Made by a program: the position numbers and the translations under genes. From contig NZ_OCMF01000005.1 in NCBI RefSeq assembly GCF_900215295.1, forward strand, positions 1 through 64,000: a stretch of 64,000 nt of DNA, written 5' to 3'. This DNA comes from Salinimicrobium sediminis. GTDB lineage: Bacteria > Bacteroidota > Bacteroidia > Flavobacteriales > Flavobacteriaceae. Under the pieces are notes generated by a model. It was not told where the DNA came from, searched no databases, and saw nothing but the letters and a program-made list of their open reading frames with translations. Each line of letters starts with the position of its first letter. Positions within the stretch are counted from its first letter, which is position 1. Shown here in pieces: positions 7,954 to 15,980 of this stretch.

Positions 7954-8444
7954 TGAAGTTTATTTTGACCGTGGTTTTTATCATGATGGCAGGTTTTTCT
8001 CAACATCCGGAAATTTCAGAAGTGAGGAGCCTCTATAAAGAAGCCGCCGAAGAAGAGAAAGCAGCAGAAAAACTTCTTAAGGTGACTGCTGCATTAAAGG
8101 ATAAAGAGCCACTAATGCATGGATATTATGGGGTGGCGCAGATGATGATGGCTAAACATGTGGGCAATCCTTTTAAAAAGCTTTCTTATTTCAATAAAGG
8201 TAAAGATTACTTTTCTGAAGCCATTGAGGCCGATCCCAAAAATGTAGAGCTAAGATTTCTGAGGTTCACAGTACAGGCAGAGACGCCCGGATTTTTGAAC
8301 TATAAGCAAAATCTCGGCGAGGATAAAAGAATCCTGCTCTCCCGAACCTCTGTTCTTAAAGACGAAGAGCTTCGGCAAATGATCCTGGCTTACCTTTTAT
8401 CTTCAAAGGAGCTAAGCGCTTCCGAAAAGAAAAATCTTAAATAA
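7953..8444 (+). CDS. Unknown exported helical protein in the carotenoid operon
   Basis: 163 residues; ATG at 7953 overlaps the crtB stop as ATGA. A signal peptide (about 1-17, MKFILTVVFIMMAGFSQ) precedes an all-helical body resembling a single TPR-like region (YFSEAIEADPKNVELRFLRF, about 88-107). I do not recognise a named family. Its position between crtB and crtZ with overlap on one side and a 43-base gap on the other makes it part of the operon. An accessory role in carotenoid assembly, membrane insertion or export is possible but unproven. Confidence 0.8.
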   Translation: MKFILTVVFIMMAGFSQHPEISEVRSLYKEAAEEEKAAEKLLKVTAALKDKEPLMHGYYGVAQMMMAKHVGNPFKKLSYFNKGKDYFSEAIEADPKNVELRFLRFTVQAETPGFLNYKQNLGEDKRILLSRTSVLKDEELRQMILAYLLSSKELSASEKKNLK

Positions 8445-8487
8445 TTAATTGCTTTTCAGTAAATTAGAGGAGAGTAAAAATAAGACT

Positions 8488-8955
8488 ATGGAAACAATAG
8501 CATTAAATTTTTTTATTGTACTCGCGGCTTTCCTTGCCATGGAAGGTGTCGCGTGGTTTACTCATAAATACATTATGCATGGGCTGCTGTGGACGTTGCA
8601 TAAAGACCACCATAAAAAGGAATCTTCGGGCTTCTTTGAACACAATGATTTTTTCTTTTTGATCTTTGCGATCCCCGGCATCATCTCCCTGTATTTCGGG
8701 GTGGAAGCAGGCTATAATTACCTTTTTTGGATAGGTTTTGGAATTACCCTTTATGGAACCGCCTATTTCTTCGTTCATGATATTTTCATTCATCAGCGGT
8801 TCAAGGTACTCCGTAAGATCGATAATTCTTATTTTAAGGCCATTAGGCGGGCACATAAAATGCACCACAAGCATATCAATAAAGAGGACGGGGAATGCTT
8901 CGGAATGCTGTGGGTCCCCATGAAATATTTCCAGGAACAACGTAAAAGAGCCTGA
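8488..8955 (+). CDS. crtZ: Beta-carotene hydroxylase CrtZ
   Basis: 155 residues from ATG at 8488; the open frame extends to 8449, but METIALNFF is the conserved N-terminus. It is a four-helix integral membrane non-haem di-iron hydroxylase with the full histidine set: H26/H31, H38-xx-H41-H42, H97/H102 and H123/H126/H127. It adds 3-hydroxyls to the beta rings of beta-carotene, giving cryptoxanthin then zeaxanthin. The stop TGA overlaps the crtY ATG by one base. Confidence 0.93.
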   Translation: METIALNFFIVLAAFLAMEGVAWFTHKYIMHGLLWTLHKDHHKKESSGFFEHNDFFFLIFAIPGIISLYFGVEAGYNYLFWIGFGITLYGTAYFFVHDIFIHQRFKVLRKIDNSYFKAIRRAHKMHHKHINKEDGECFGMLWVPMKYFQEQRKRA

Positions 8956-9677
8956 TGCAATACACGTACCTGCTGGTTAATTTTTTTACGATCATCATTC
9001 CGTTTTTATTTTCATTTCATCCTAAACTGAAGTTTCATAAAACCTGGAGTGCCTTCTTTCCTGCGGTTTTTATTGCGGGATTCATTTTTGTGGTGTGGGA
9101 TATGTATTTCACACACCTGGGGGTTTGGGGCTTCAATGAAAGATATCTCACAGGAGTAGAGATCGGAAACCTGCCCATGGAAGAAGTATTGTTCTTCTTC
9201 TGTATTCCCTATGCCTGCGTGTTCACCTTTCATTGCCTTAACCTTTTCATGCCCGAGGTGGGGAATCCAAAAACGCAAAAAATCATCACCCTTACTTTAG
9301 TAGCCTTTTTGCTGATCCTAGGTTTGCTGAATTTCAACAGAAGCTATACTGCGGCTACTTTTATCAGCTTTTCCCTGGTGCTGCTTTTTGCTGAATTTAT
9401 CCTGAAGATCAACTGGCTCTCCCGATTTTATGTGGTGTATGCCGTGCTCCTGATTCCTTTCTTTTTTGTGAATGGCGTCCTTACCGGAAGTTGGATCGAA
9501 GAGGAGGTGGTGTGGTATAATGCTGCGGAATTTATGAACTTTAGGATAGGGACCATTCCTGTGGAAGATGCATTTTACGGAGCTATGCTGATCCTGCTGA
9601 ACCTCTTGATCTACCGGTATCTTCTTAACCGGAAAACAATGTCGCAGAAGATCACCCGAAAAGCCCATGCCTTATGA
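8955..9677 (+). CDS. crtY: Lycopene beta-cyclase, fused CrtYc-CrtYd type
   Basis: 240 residues, six to seven membrane helices and two homologous halves. Each half has the family's acidic signature: P74-MEE in GNLPMEEVLFF and P202-VED in GTIPVEDAFYG, with VWDMYFTHLGVWGFNERY ahead of the first. This is the CarR/CrtYcd-type membrane cyclase, unrelated to the soluble FAD-dependent CrtY of Pantoea. It cyclises both lycopene ends to beta-carotene. Overlaps neighbours by 1 base (crtZ) and 4 bases (next gene). The symbol crtY (or crtYcd) is by function. Confidence 0.92.
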   Translation: MQYTYLLVNFFTIIIPFLFSFHPKLKFHKTWSAFFPAVFIAGFIFVVWDMYFTHLGVWGFNERYLTGVEIGNLPMEEVLFFFCIPYACVFTFHCLNLFMPEVGNPKTQKIITLTLVAFLLILGLLNFNRSYTAATFISFSLVLLFAEFILKINWLSRFYVVYAVLLIPFFFVNGVLTGSWIEEEVVWYNAAEFMNFRIGTIPVEDAFYGAMLILLNLLIYRYLLNRKTMSQKITRKAHAL

Positions 9678-10441
9678 AAAAGTCATTACAGATACTGAAC
9701 CTCGTCGCATTTATCCTGGTAGTAATTTTCAATTATTTTTCTAATACCGGTGCCATCAATGGCGAAACCATGGGATCTGTTTCGGCCGATTATCAGAATC
9801 TTTTTACGCCCGCAGGGTATGCATTTTCTATATGGGGTTTGATCTATTTTGCGCTTGCCGCCTTTGTAATATTCCAAATCGGAAACTCCAGGGGCAGGGA
9901 AGAAGCCTCTAAAATAGGATGGTGGTTTGTGATTTCCTGTGCGCTTAATATTGCATGGATCTTTGCCTGGTTGAATCACTTTGTAGGTCTTTCGGTGTTG
10001 ATCATGGTGTTGCTGCTGTTTTCTTTGATCATGATTGTATTTAAAACAAGAATGGAATTGGATGATGCGCCACTTTCGATCATTGCTTTTGTGTGGTGGC
10101 CGTTCTCATTCTATTCCGGTTGGATCACTGTGGCTCTTATTGCGAATATTGCTGCCTGGTTGACATCTTTGGGTTGGGATGGCTTTGGGATTTCTGAAGT
10201 TATCTGGACTCTTCTTATGATTGGGGCTGCCCTGGCTATAAACCTGATCATTACCTGGACACGGAATATGAGGGAATTTGCTCTCGTGGGAGCATGGGGT
10301 TTGGTGGCTGTTGGAATAGCTAATAAAGGGGAGCATGAAGTGATATTTTTAACCGCCGTAATCGCCGCGGCAATCCTTGTGATAAGCAGCGGAGTACATG
10401 GGTTCAAAAACAGAGAAACTTCCCCATGGAAGCAGCTTTAG
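9674..10441 (+). CDS. TspO/MBR-like tryptophan-rich membrane protein
   Basis: 255 residues with about eight hydrophobic helices and many Trp residues. FTPAGYAFSIWGLIYF (about 45-60) resembles the P-x-W loop of TspO/MBR proteins, which bind porphyrins and influence photooxidative responses and, in Rhodobacter, carotenoid gene expression. It is longer than classical five-helix TspO (about 155 residues), so this is a related, extended branch. The ATGA overlap with crtY and 16-base overlap with the photolyase gene place it inside the operon. Role in light or tetrapyrrole sensing is inferred from the family and context. Confidence 0.75.
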   Translation: MKKSLQILNLVAFILVVIFNYFSNTGAINGETMGSVSADYQNLFTPAGYAFSIWGLIYFALAAFVIFQIGNSRGREEASKIGWWFVISCALNIAWIFAWLNHFVGLSVLIMVLLLFSLIMIVFKTRMELDDAPLSIIAFVWWPFSFYSGWITVALIANIAAWLTSLGWDGFGISEVIWTLLMIGAALAINLIITWTRNMREFALVGAWGLVAVGIANKGEHEVIFLTAVIAAAILVISSGVHGFKNRETSPWKQL

Positions 10442-11736
10442 AGACAGGAATCGCGGTATGCTGGCTGCGCAGGGATCTTCGCCTTGATGATAATAGTGCG
10501 CTGTACCATGCCCTCAAAAGCGGCCGACAGGTTTTATTATTATTCATTTTTGATCCTGAAATCTTAGAAACTCTTCCCGATAAAAGTGACCGCAGGGTTG
10601 CCTTTATTCACAGACAGCTGCAAAAGATCAATGAGAAAATCAGCCAGTATGGTTCTTCGTTGTTAGTACTGCATGAGTTGCCAAAAGAAGCATTTTTGAA
10701 GCTGCTTTCCAATTATGCTGTAAAAGATGTTTTCACGAACCACGATTATGAACCCTATGCCCGAAAAAGAGATAAGGAAGTAGCCGATGTTTTAGCTGAA
10801 AACGGAGTGAAATTTCACACATATAAAGATCAGGTGATCTTTGAGAAGAATGAGGTGATGAAGCCCGATGGATCTCCTTACACTGTTTTCACTCCCTATT
10901 CCCGGGTATGGAAAAACCGGCTACACAGTGAGGGAGTTCCAGGTTTTCCTTCGGAAGAGCATATGGAACACCTGCTTAAAATGCAAAAAAGAAACCTGCC
11001 TTCCCTGGAAGAGATGGGATTTCAATCTGTAGAAGATCATGTTCCTGAAGCCGATCTTTCTGAAGCGCTCATCCGGAACTATTCCGAAACCCGGAACTTA
11101 CCTGCCATTAGCGGCACCAGTATGGTGGGAGTCCATCTGCGCTTCGGAACCATAAGCGTGAGGCAGCTGGTGAAAAAGGCGCTAAAATGGAGCGAGGTAT
11201 GGCTGAATGAATTGATCTGGAGGGAATTTTTTATGATGATCCTGTGGCATTTTCCGCAGGTGGAGCATCAAAACTTCCGCAGCAAATATGACAGGATCCC
11301 GTGGCGGAATAATGAGCGGGAATTTGAGTTGTGGACAAAAGGAGAAACCGGGTATCCGCTGGTGGATGCAGGAATGCGCCAGCTAGACGAGACCGGCTGG
11401 ATGCACAACAGAGTTCGAATGCTGGTTGCCGGATTCCTCTGCAAGCATCTGCTTATCGATTGGCGCTGGGGAGAAGCTTACTTCGCCGAAAAGCTCCTGG
11501 ACTACGAACTGGCCTCCAACAACGGAAACTGGCAATGGGCCGCCGGAACCGGCTGTGATGCCACGCCTTATTTCCGAATTTTTAATCCCGATACGCAGCT
11601 AAAGAAATTCGATCCAAAACTTGAATATGTGAAGACCTGGATCCCCGATTTTAGAGCTGGATATCTTGATCCTATTGTGGATCACCAATTTGCCAGAGCG
11701 AGGGCTTTGGAAACCTATAAGAAAGCGCTGAATTAA
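10426..11736 (+). CDS. phr: Deoxyribodipyrimidine photolyase (cryptochrome/photolyase family)
   Basis: 436 residues. N-terminal alpha/beta antenna domain (WLRRDLRLDDNSAL, 13-26) and C-terminal FAD domain with LNELIWREFF, GYPLVDAGMRQL, MHNRVRM and the flavin-site stretch LASNNGNWQWAAGTGCDA. Motifs agree with class I CPD photolyases, which use blue light and FADH- to split pyrimidine dimers. It is the last gene of the light operon and overlaps the TspO-like gene. Co-transcription with carotenoid genes under a light-sensor is consistent with a photoprotection regulon. A (6-4) or DASH assignment is less likely given the motifs. Confidence 0.93.
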   Translation: MEAALETGIAVCWLRRDLRLDDNSALYHALKSGRQVLLLFIFDPEILETLPDKSDRRVAFIHRQLQKINEKISQYGSSLLVLHELPKEAFLKLLSNYAVKDVFTNHDYEPYARKRDKEVADVLAENGVKFHTYKDQVIFEKNEVMKPDGSPYTVFTPYSRVWKNRLHSEGVPGFPSEEHMEHLLKMQKRNLPSLEEMGFQSVEDHVPEADLSEALIRNYSETRNLPAISGTSMVGVHLRFGTISVRQLVKKALKWSEVWLNELIWREFFMMILWHFPQVEHQNFRSKYDRIPWRNNEREFELWTKGETGYPLVDAGMRQLDETGWMHNRVRMLVAGFLCKHLLIDWRWGEAYFAEKLLDYELASNNGNWQWAAGTGCDATPYFRIFNPDTQLKKFDPKLEYVKTWIPDFRAGYLDPIVDHQFARARALETYKKALN

Positions 11737-11742
11737 AAAAAT

Positions 11743-11861
11743 CCAAGCACCAAGCACCAAGCACCAAGCACCAAGCACCAAGCACCAAGCACCAAATTCC
11801 AAATTCCAAATTCCAAATTCCAAATTCCAAATTCCAAATTCCAAATTCCAAATTCCAAATT
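11743..11861. repeat. Two adjoining heptanucleotide arrays: 7 x CCAAGCA then 10 x CCAAATT
   Basis: Seven exact CCAAGCA units (11743-11791) pass without a phase change into ten exact CCAAATT units (11792-11861). Both words share CCAA at the same position and the same period. The array begins 7 bases after the photolyase stop codon. No spacer separates the units. The open frame of 88 codons on the - strand here (11599-11865) is an artefact of the repeat, because 7-base units read all three frames in turn. Confidence 0.95.
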
Positions 11862-11910
11862 TCAATTTTTTTTAAATGGGAATCCAGGTCCTCTCTTCGG
11901 TTGTTCGAAA

Positions 11911-12449
11911 AATGTCATCCTGAGCTCCCGACGCAGGAGCGAATGGTCGAAGGGCATTTATGTTGTGAGTTTACTTTTGTAACAAACCCGATTTTGACCA
12001 AATTTTCAGACCTATCGTTAGTGAAAATTGCTCAACCTGACAATATTGAAAAAGTCTTGTCTCTTGATTCTTGCCTCTTGATTCTCCAAAAATGTCACCC
12101 TGAGCTCGCGACGGAGGAGCGATGGTCGAAGGGTCTTCATGTTCTGATGCTTAATCCTTCAAAAAAAAGGGTTTCGACCAAATTTTCATACCTATCGGTA
12201 TCGAAAATTGCTCAACCTGACAATATTGAAAAGGTCTTGTCTCTTAATTCTTGCCTCTTGGTTCAAAAGAATTTCACCCTGAGCTCGCGACGGAGGGGCG
12301 ACGGTCGAAAGGTCTTCATGTTCTGATGCTTAATCCTTCAATAAAAAGGGTTTCGACCAAATTTTCATGCCTATCGGCTTCGAAATTGCTCAACTTGACA
12401 ATATTGAAAAAGTCTTGTCTCCTGATTCTTGCCTCTTGGATCTAACAAA
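11911..12449. repeat. Triplicated ~180-bp intergenic repeat
   Basis: Three head-to-tail units start at 11911, 12091 and 12270 (AATGTCA/AATTTCA...CCTGAGCTC). Each has the GAGCTC..GCGAC..GGAG..GGTCGAAGG element, a hairpin around AATTTTC...GAAAATT (in unit 2 about 12181-12208), then GCTCAACCTGACAATATTGAAAA and a closing heptad run (CTTGTCT CTTGATT CTTGCCT CTTGATT at 12056-12083 in unit 1). The short + strand open frames here are repeat-derived and not genes. The region separates the light operon from the convergent DUF58 gene. Confidence 0.88.
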
Positions 12450-12454
12450 AAGAA

Positions 12455-13786
12455 CTACAAAATTCCCCTCTTTTTGATCTCCAGGTATTTGTTGATGGTG
12501 TTGACAGTAAGATCTTCGGGCTTGGTGAGAATTGTTTGGATGCCGTGCTTCTGAAGTTCCTTTGCCATTAATCTTTTGTCATAGCTGAATTGTTCAGCAA
12601 TTGTCTGGTCAAAGATCTCCCCGACTTTTTCAGCATCGGCCCCGATAAAACTTTCCAGTTCTGTGTTCTCAAAAAAGATGACCACAAGCAGATGTTTTCT
12701 GGCCAGGGCGAGCAGGTAAGGTAGCTGCCGGTGAAGCGCGCTTAAATGTTCGAAATTTGTGTAGAGTAACAGCAGACTTCGTTGCGGCAATCTACGGTTG
12801 GCGTGAGTGTACAGCAATCCAAAGTCCGAATCATTGAAGCGGGTATTGACGTTGTATAAGGTCTCTAAAAGGAGATTTAGGTGTGTCTTTTTTGAACTGG
12901 CAGGAATCACTTTTTCCATTTTATTGGAAAAAGTTATGAGTCCGGCTTTATCTTTTTTCTTTAGGGCAATGTTGGAAAAGGCCAGTGCTGAATTTACCGC
13001 ATAATCCAGCAGCTTGAGGTGATTAAAAGGCATTTTCATGGTACGGCCGGTATCTATCACTGAATATACCGGCTGTGACCGCTCATCCTGGTATTGGTTT
13101 ACCATTAGATCACCCTGTTTGGCCGTAGCTTTCCAGTTGATGCTGCGTACATCATCTCCCAGTACATAATCCCGTATTTGCTCAAATTCCATGGTATGGC
13201 CAATCTTCCTGATCTTTTTCAACCCCGGTTGCGCGATCTTTCGGTCGATGGCCATGAAATCGTACTTCTTCATCTGGATGAACGATGGATATACCTTTAC
13301 CATCTGTTCTTTCTGAAATCTTTGTCTGCGTTTCACCAGCTTCAGGGGAGTGGAGGCAAAGACATTTAGATTTCCGAAGTAATATTCACCACGTTCAACC
13401 GGGCGGAGGGAATAGTTAAAGGTAGAAGCGCTTTGTTGCGCAATTTGAAGCCTATGCAAAAAATCCCTTTTTTGAAACTGCACCGGGATCTCATCTATGA
13501 TCTCCACATAGGATTTAAAACCATAATGATTCTGAAGCATCACCTGCACCCGGTTCTCATCGCTGTTGGAGAATTTTTCCGGCAGGATCCTTTCCGCAGT
13601 GATTCCGCGGCTTTTAAAGAGAGCAATAACATCAACCAGAACAATCAGGAGAAATATGATTGTGAGCAACCACAGGATAGGGTACAGCCATTCAAACCAG
13701 TATGAAAACAGGAATCCTGCCGCCAGGGTGAAGGTGACGACAAAGAAGCGTTGGTGCAGATATAGTGATTTGAAGAACCGGAGCAA
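12455..13786 (-). CDS. DUF58 (BatA-type von Willebrand-like) membrane protein
   Basis: 443 residues. Two N-terminal membrane helices (about 14-50) are followed by a cytoplasmic or periplasmic DUF58 region: GDDVRSINWKATAKQGDLMV (about 205-224) and a modified metal-site loop YSVIDTGRTM. It is last in an operon with a MoxR ATPase, a pairing seen across bacteria and thought to form a chaperone or envelope stress module; the biochemical role is unknown. The MoxR stop is 1 base upstream of its start. C-terminus ends KRGIL. Confidence 0.88.
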   Translation of the reverse strand: MLRFFKSLYLHQRFFVVTFTLAAGFLFSYWFEWLYPILWLLTIIFLLIVLVDVIALFKSRGITAERILPEKFSNSDENRVQVMLQNHYGFKSYVEIIDEIPVQFQKRDFLHRLQIAQQSASTFNYSLRPVERGEYYFGNLNVFASTPLKLVKRRQRFQKEQMVKVYPSFIQMKKYDFMAIDRKIAQPGLKKIRKIGHTMEFEQIRDYVLGDDVRSINWKATAKQGDLMVNQYQDERSQPVYSVIDTGRTMKMPFNHLKLLDYAVNSALAFSNIALKKKDKAGLITFSNKMEKVIPASSKKTHLNLLLETLYNVNTRFNDSDFGLLYTHANRRLPQRSLLLLYTNFEHLSALHRQLPYLLALARKHLLVVIFFENTELESFIGADAEKVGEIFDQTIAEQFSYDKRLMAKELQKHGIQTILTKPEDLTVNTINKYLEIKKRGIL

Positions 13787-13787
13787 A

Positions 13788-14786
13788 TTATCTTGGGATT
13801 TCTACAGAATGAGTGATCATTTCAATGACACTTGCAGTGGTGCTGCCTTCCATTTCTCTTTCGGGAGAGAGAATGATTCGGTGACCCAGCACAGGTTCCA
13901 GTACTTTTTTAATGTCTTCGGGAATTACAAAATCCCTGCCTTCCACGGCTGCAACTGCCTTGGAAGCATTCATGATTGCAATAGAGGCACGCGGGGAAGC
14001 TCCCAGGTACAAATGCGGATGGTTTCGCGTCTTACTTACAATTTCGGCTATATATTTCAACAGTTTTTGCTCTATTCTTATACTTTGGATCTGCGATCGC
14101 AGTGCCTGAAGTTTTTCAGGATCCAGTACAGCTTCAATTTTGGTTTGAGGAGCCGCTCCCTGCCGCTCATGGTGCGTTTGCAGGATCATCAATTCCTCAT
14201 CCATTTGAGGATAGTCCACATTGATCTTGAAGAGGAATCGGTCCAACTGAGCCTCCGGAAGGGCATAGGTTCCTTCCTGCTCAATAGGGTTTTGCGTGGC
14301 AATCACCATGAATGGTGGCTGCATGCGGTGTTGTTTTCCATCAATAGTGATCTGCCTTTCTTCCATAACTTCAAAAAGTGCAGCCTGGGTTTTGGCAGGC
14401 GCACGATTGATCTCGTCGATTAAAACAATATTCGAAAAAATTGGCCCCGGCTTAAACTCAAAGTCGGAAGTTTTTGCATTGAGCACAGAAGTCCCCAACA
14501 CATCACTCGGCATAAGGTCGGGTGTGAACTGGATGCGGCTAAAATCTGTCCTGAGTGTTTTGGCGAATAATTTGGCCGTGATGGTTTTAGCCACGCCGGG
14601 AACACCTTCAATGAGGACATGACCATCTGCAAGAAGTCCAACGATCAACAATTCGATAAATTTCTCCTGTCCAATGATGATCTTTGAAAGTTGCGCCTTG
14701 AGACTTTCTACCGAAGACTTTAGATCCTCCAGCGGAATCCTGTTCTCAAATGTGATCTCTTCGTTTCTTATTTCTTCGTTTTCCAT
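13788..14786 (-). CDS. MoxR-family AAA+ ATPase
   Basis: 332 residues. Walker A GVPGVAKT (61-68), Walker B IVLIDEINRAP, and the sensor-1 stretch ATQNPIEQEG are intact; C-terminal lid present. MoxR ATPases act as chaperones for cofactor insertion or for VWA-domain partners; here the likely partner is the adjacent DUF58 protein. Sits 0-1 bases from both neighbours, so translation is probably coupled. The N-terminus is charged (MENEEIRNEEITFEN), and no membrane segment is present, so it is cytoplasmic. Confidence 0.93.
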   Translation of the reverse strand: MENEEIRNEEITFENRIPLEDLKSSVESLKAQLSKIIIGQEKFIELLIVGLLADGHVLIEGVPGVAKTITAKLFAKTLRTDFSRIQFTPDLMPSDVLGTSVLNAKTSDFEFKPGPIFSNIVLIDEINRAPAKTQAALFEVMEERQITIDGKQHRMQPPFMVIATQNPIEQEGTYALPEAQLDRFLFKINVDYPQMDEELMILQTHHERQGAAPQTKIEAVLDPEKLQALRSQIQSIRIEQKLLKYIAEIVSKTRNHPHLYLGASPRASIAIMNASKAVAAVEGRDFVIPEDIKKVLEPVLGHRIILSPEREMEGSTTASVIEMITHSVEIPR

Positions 14787-15980
14787 TTACTTATTTTTAA
14801 AAGCTTTGATAGCTTTATTCAGCTGCAGTAGTTCCTCTTTTGAAACGGACTCTGCTTTCTCAAACCGGGCCATGTACTGCCATAATTTTTGTGTGTCTTC
14901 AACAGTATTTTCACTCAGCGCTGCCAGGCGCCGGTAAAAATCATCATTGATTTCCTGTGTGGAGATCCTATAGTGGGATCTCACATATTCCAAAAATAAA
15001 CTAATCTTTTTGGAAACTATACTTTTAAAATCGCCCCTGTCAAGGTAGAGCCCGGCGATAGTGCGGGTGAAATCCAGTGTTTGATTCTTTAGTGGTTCTA
15101 TGACAGGAATGCTTCTTTGTTTGCGTTTGCCTTCAAAAATGATAAATAACACACTGCCTATCAGCAGGAAGTAATATGCCCAGCGGAGAGGTTTGTTGTT
15201 GAGGATCAAATAAAGGGGGGAGGTATAAAAAGATTTGCCCGATTTATAATAGTGGTCCCAAAAAAGGGTTTTTTGAGCAGGAATATAAGCTAAAGCACGT
15301 TCTGCATATGCTGCATTATCCCCATTCAATAAAAAATAATTGCTGAAGGCTTTTGGCATTAGATGCAGGTATACCATGCCTTTACCCACAGTATCTCTTA
15401 TAAAGTTCATTTGAGGTTGAGAAACGGTATCTGTTTGCAGCTGGGTCACCCCCAGCACATCCCGAGACAGGGTATCATTTTCAGAAAATACTACCTGGTA
15501 GGTTTCCTTATCGAATATAAAAGGATTTTTCTGCTGCAGGTCAGGATGGATGAAGTTGAGCCGGGGTTTTGAGGAGATCCCATCCTGTGGCACGAGGATC
15601 TCGGTTTTCAGGTTAAAAGTATCCAGCAGGTTTTCGCTGAAGTTTTCAGCAATAAAGAAAGCAGTATTCCCTTTTTCCACCCACTTTAGGATTCTTTTAA
15701 GTTCATTCTGGTCTATTTGCAGGTTGTTGTTCAGAAAAAAGTAGGTGCCGGTAAGTGTGGTATCCTCGAGAAATTCAAATGGAGGAACATTCACTCCTTT
15801 AAGATCGAGGTCCTGTTCTTTAAGATTTTCAAACAGCACTTTTGTACCCAGGGGAATATGATCTGCCGCCGAATAGCTGGGGAACCAGTTTACCTCCCGG
15901 GGTTCATTTGCCTCGAGCCAGGTGAGCATTACCAGCATCACCACCAAGAGTCCGAGGGTGATCTTATAGGCTTTGCTCAT
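14787..15980 (-). CDS. DUF4350 membrane protein
   Basis: 397 residues. An N-terminal helix (about 6-22) anchors a DUF4350 domain (about 35-240), a class-I glutamine-amidotransferase-like fold (NWFPSYSAADHIPLGTKVLFENL). A second helix (about 263-283; YYFLLIGSVLFIIF) precedes a cytoplasmic helical tail. The family is a standing member of DUF58/MoxR/DUF4129 operons. No catalytic triad can be recognised by eye. The gene abuts moxR (no gap) and overlaps the DUF4129 gene by 17 bases. Confidence 0.85.
   Translation of the reverse strand: MSKAYKITLGLLVVMLVMLTWLEANEPREVNWFPSYSAADHIPLGTKVLFENLKEQDLDLKGVNVPPFEFLEDTTLTGTYFFLNNNLQIDQNELKRILKWVEKGNTAFFIAENFSENLLDTFNLKTEILVPQDGISSKPRLNFIHPDLQQKNPFIFDKETYQVVFSENDTLSRDVLGVTQLQTDTVSQPQMNFIRDTVGKGMVYLHLMPKAFSNYFLLNGDNAAYAERALAYIPAQKTLFWDHYYKSGKSFYTSPLYLILNNKPLRWAYYFLLIGSVLFIIFEGKRKQRSIPVIEPLKNQTLDFTRTIAGLYLDRGDFKSIVSKKISLFLEYVRSHYRISTQEINDDFYRRLAALSENTVEDTQKLWQYMARFEKAESVSKEELLQLNKAIKAFKNK

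Noticed and set aside
11599-11865. 88-residue frame with repeats of FGIWNLE
   Set aside because: It is the heptad array read on the - strand and continues antisense into the photolyase gene; a period of seven bases gives a 7-residue peptide repeat by arithmetic.
11901-12445. Repetitive proteins of 141 and 64 residues on the + strand
   Set aside because: Both are translations of the triplicated 180-bp repeat, with many changes between copies that do not preserve the protein.
11743-12449. CRISPR array
   Set aside because: The units are directly contiguous seven-base words or 180-bp near-identical copies; there are no unique spacers and no cas genes.
13566-14423. 285-codon open frame on the + strand
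   Set aside because: Antisense to the conserved DUF58 and MoxR genes; it has no recognisable domain.
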